Below are positions 4,708 through 6,090 of a stretch of DNA of 6,090 nucleotides, piece after piece. Within the stretch, counting starts at the first letter, position 1. Every line of letters begins with the position of its first letter. A program made the translations under genes and the position numbers. This DNA is from an uncultured Collinsella sp. (GTDB lineage: Bacteria; Actinomycetota; Coriobacteriia; Coriobacteriales; Coriobacteriaceae), in assembly GCA_902491915.1 (NCBI GenBank), contig CABUJL010000106.1:1-6090 (forward strand), in the 5' to 3' direction. The notes under the pieces were generated by a model, which did not search any database, was not told the origin of the DNA, and saw only the letters and a program-made list of their open reading frames with translations.

Positions 4708-5980
4708 GAACCTCCCTGCGTGCGTGGACCAAGCCGGAGTCATCGACTCCGATGATAGCAACATCGAGCAGGCACGGGGCTGTGAGTCCACAGGTATCAT
4801 CAAGACGGGCATGATGGAACGAGCCGAGCGTCAGGTTGTCGCCATACTCGAGCACCGCACGCTCGACCGTGCCCACGCGGCGGCGGGCATCGGCGATCGC
4901 AAGCTCCTGTGCGGCGGCGCGCATGCGACGGCTGCGCTCGGCCATAATCTCGGGCGGTACCTGGTCGGGCATGTCGGCGGCGAGGGTGCCGGGGCGCTTG
5001 CTATAGCGAAACACGTGCATGCGCGAAAAGCCCACGCGACGGCACAGCGCCAGCGACTCCTCGAACTCCTCGTCCGTCTCGCCAGGAAAACCGACGATGA
5101 CATCGCATGAAAGAGACGCCTGGGGCAGGTTAGCGCGAATCATGCACACCGTGTCCTCGAACGCCTCGGCGCTATAGGGACGGCCCATGCGATGCAGCGT
5201 CGCCGTGCAGCCAGACTGCACAGGCAGGTGCAAAAACGGCGCGATACGCTTCGGATAGCGAGCCATCACCTTGAGCAAGCGCTCGGAAATATCCATGGGC
5301 TCCACCGAGGAGATGCGCACGTGGGCGATCTCGGTGCGCTCCATGATGGCCTGGAGCAGCTCATCGATCTCGACATGTTCGTCGGTCGCGCTCTTGCCGT
5401 CATAGGCACCCAGGTTCACGCCGGTCAGCACGACCTCGGGCACGCCGGCCTCCTGGGCTTCACGCACCTGTTCGAGCACGGACTCGACGGGTACGGAACG
5501 CTCGGGACCGCGGGCCTTCCACACGATGCAATAGGTGCAGCGGTGGTTGCAGCCATCCTGGATCTTCACGCCCAGCCGCGAACGACCGAGCGCATCGACC
5601 ACGTCACCATCGCTGCAGGCGGGCACGCTATCGGATTCGACACCCAGCACCTCGCAGACGCGCTCGGCGACGTCAATCTTGGACGGTTCGGCGATCACGC
5701 GATCGGAGAGCTCCAGCAGCTCCTCGGGATGCAGGTTGACGACGCAGCCGGTTACGACCACGTAAGGCTCGCCCGGATAGGCCAGGGCGTGACGGACGGC
5801 CTTGCGGGTCTTGGCCTCGGCCTCCCCCGTCACGGCACAGGTGTTAATGACGATCAGTTCTGCATCCTGAGGCTCCACCATTGCAAAACCCAAGCGCATA
5901 AGATCTGCAGTGATACGGTCGGACTCAACCCGGTTGACACGGCATCCGAGGTTGACAACAGAGATATGAGGTGCGAGCAC
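4688..5980 (-). CDS. mtaB: tRNA t6A37 methylthiotransferase MtaB (MiaB-like), GTG start
   Basis: MtaB is a radical SAM enzyme that converts N6-threonylcarbamoyladenosine (t6A) at tRNA position 37 to the 2-methylthio form (ms2t6A), using two iron-sulfur clusters. The protein has 430 residues, normal length. The N-terminal methylthiotransferase domain has Cys13 (NLGCRVNRVES), Cys48 (INTCAVTGEAEAK) and Cys79 (VTGC), which would hold one cluster. The radical SAM motif CNHRCTYC supplies Cys144, 148 and 151. LHLPVQSGC (250-258) and DVIVGFPGETDEEF (293-306) are family blocks. A C-terminal TRAM-like domain covers about 370-422. N-x-G-C-R-x-N and INTCAVT point to MtaB rather than MiaB or RimO. The stretch after the SAM motif, IVWKARGPERS, is somewhat divergent. 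The GTG at 5980 follows AAGGAG at 5991-5986 with five-base spacing. Confidence 0.93.
   Translation of the reverse strand: MLAPHISVVNLGCRVNRVESDRITADLMRLGFAMVEPQDAELIVINTCAVTGEAEAKTRKAVRHALAYPGEPYVVVTGCVVNLHPEELLELSDRVIAEPSKIDVAERVCEVLGVESDSVPACSDGDVVDALGRSRLGVKIQDGCNHRCTYCIVWKARGPERSVPVESVLEQVREAQEAGVPEVVLTGVNLGAYDGKSATDEHVEIDELLQAIMERTEIAHVRISSVEPMDISERLLKVMARYPKRIAPFLHLPVQSGCTATLHRMGRPYSAEAFEDTVCMIRANLPQASLSCDVIVGFPGETDEEFEESLALCRRVGFSRMHVFRYSKRPGTLAADMPDQVPPEIMAERSRRMRAAAQELAIADARRRVGTVERAVLEYGDNLTLGSFHHARLDDTCGLTAPCLLDVAIIGVDDSGLVHARREVHGSLED
4711..4716 (-). promoter_or_regulatory. phoH ribosome binding site inside mtaB
   Basis: GGGAGG followed by TTC and the phoH ATG at 4707. Spacing is short but the match is strong. 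It is encoded by mtaB codons for Arg, Glu and Val near that gene's C-terminus, and it selects the inner ATG over upstream ATGs of the same frame. Confidence 0.7.
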
Positions 5981-5985
5981 ACGGG

Positions 5986-5992
5986 CTCCTTA
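5986..5992 (-). promoter_or_regulatory. mtaB ribosome binding site containing the upstream stop
   Basis: The minus strand reads TAAGGAG, in which TAA is the stop of the upstream gene, followed by CCCGT and GTG. The strong SD and five-base spacing fix the GTG start of mtaB and suggest termination-reinitiation coupling. Confidence 0.8.
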
Positions 5993-6090
5993 ATCGAGGA
6001 TGTCGTCGAGGGCACTCTTGATACGGTCGGTCACCGACTTCTTACCGGAGGCGACGTCATCGCCCATCTCATCGGCAAAAGCACGGAGCA
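5990..6090 (-). CDS. C-terminal tail of an upstream protein, possibly DnaJ
   Basis: Only the last 33 codons are in the window. The visible tail starts LRAFADEMGDDVASGKKS and ends TDRIKSALDDILD before TAA. It is a short, charged, helical-looking end with no catalytic motif. In many Gram-positive genomes the hrcA-grpE-dnaK-dnaJ cluster, with prmA or rsmE, lies upstream of mtaB. A DnaJ C-terminus often has a Leu-Arg-x-Phe/Leu-Ala pattern followed by a basic linker and a final amphipathic helix, so DnaJ is a reasonable guess. The evidence is too short to be firm, and another gene is possible. It is certainly coding: the frame is open to the edge, and its stop codon lies within the mtaB SD. Confidence 0.6.
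   Translation of the reverse strand, partial: LRAFADEMGDDVASGKKSVTDRIKSALDDILD

Noticed and set aside
4708..4812. A 35-residue N-terminal extension of PhoH starting at 4812
   Set aside because: It would lie wholly inside mtaB and shows no PhoH similarity. The ATG at 4707 has its own SD and gives the usual family length.
1..6090. Search for a new defence, mobile or biosynthetic system
   Set aside because: Almost every base is accounted for by conserved core genes and short leaders; there are no direct repeat arrays, transposase motifs, integrase sites or accessory genes.

Overview
The window carries a block of conserved housekeeping genes, all transcribed on the minus strand, so transcription runs from the right edge to the left edge. 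In that order they are: the C-terminal tail of an unfinished gene (possibly dnaJ), mtaB, phoH, ybeY, dgkA/udpK, era, recO, then after a 138-base gap rpsO, and after a 150-base gap the first 138 codons of pnp. I see no mobile element, CRISPR array, tRNA or rRNA gene, and no plus-strand gene that looks real. The plus-strand open frames are mirror images of the minus-strand genes.

The DNA is GC-rich. The order mtaB-phoH-ybeY-dgkA-era-recO is the Firmicutes-type arrangement without cdd between dgkA and era. A GC-rich, Gram-positive-like gene set in this order fits the Coriobacteriia (for example a Collinsella-like gut actinobacterium). That assignment is inference from composition, gene order and protein flavour, not a database match.

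Layout: 5990-6090 is the end of an upstream gene. From 5980 down to 983 is one tightly packed operon with gaps of 12 bases or less or with overlaps. Its links are intimate. The first gene's TAA stop lies in the mtaB Shine-Dalgarno (SD); phoH starts inside mtaB; ybeY starts at TTG overlapping the phoH stop (TTGA); the ybeY stop lies in the dgkA SD; the era SD directly follows the dgkA stop; and recO starts just beyond a perfect inverted repeat spanning the era stop. No promoter for this operon lies in the window. Positions 982-845 hold the rpsO leader with several potential hairpins. A strong intrinsic terminator lies just after rpsO, followed by a hairpin-rich pnp leader.

Functionally the genes converge on RNA and the ribosome: tRNA t6A thiomethylation (MtaB), rRNA maturation and 30S assembly (YbeY, Era), a PhoH-family ATPase often linked to YbeY, ribosomal protein S15 and PNPase. 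Lipid-carrier phosphorylation (DgkA/UdpK) and recombinational repair (RecO) travel with them. The window is ordinary core genome. The points worth a second look are the leader RNA structures at rpsO and pnp, the era/recO junction hairpin, and the acidic N-terminal extension of Era.
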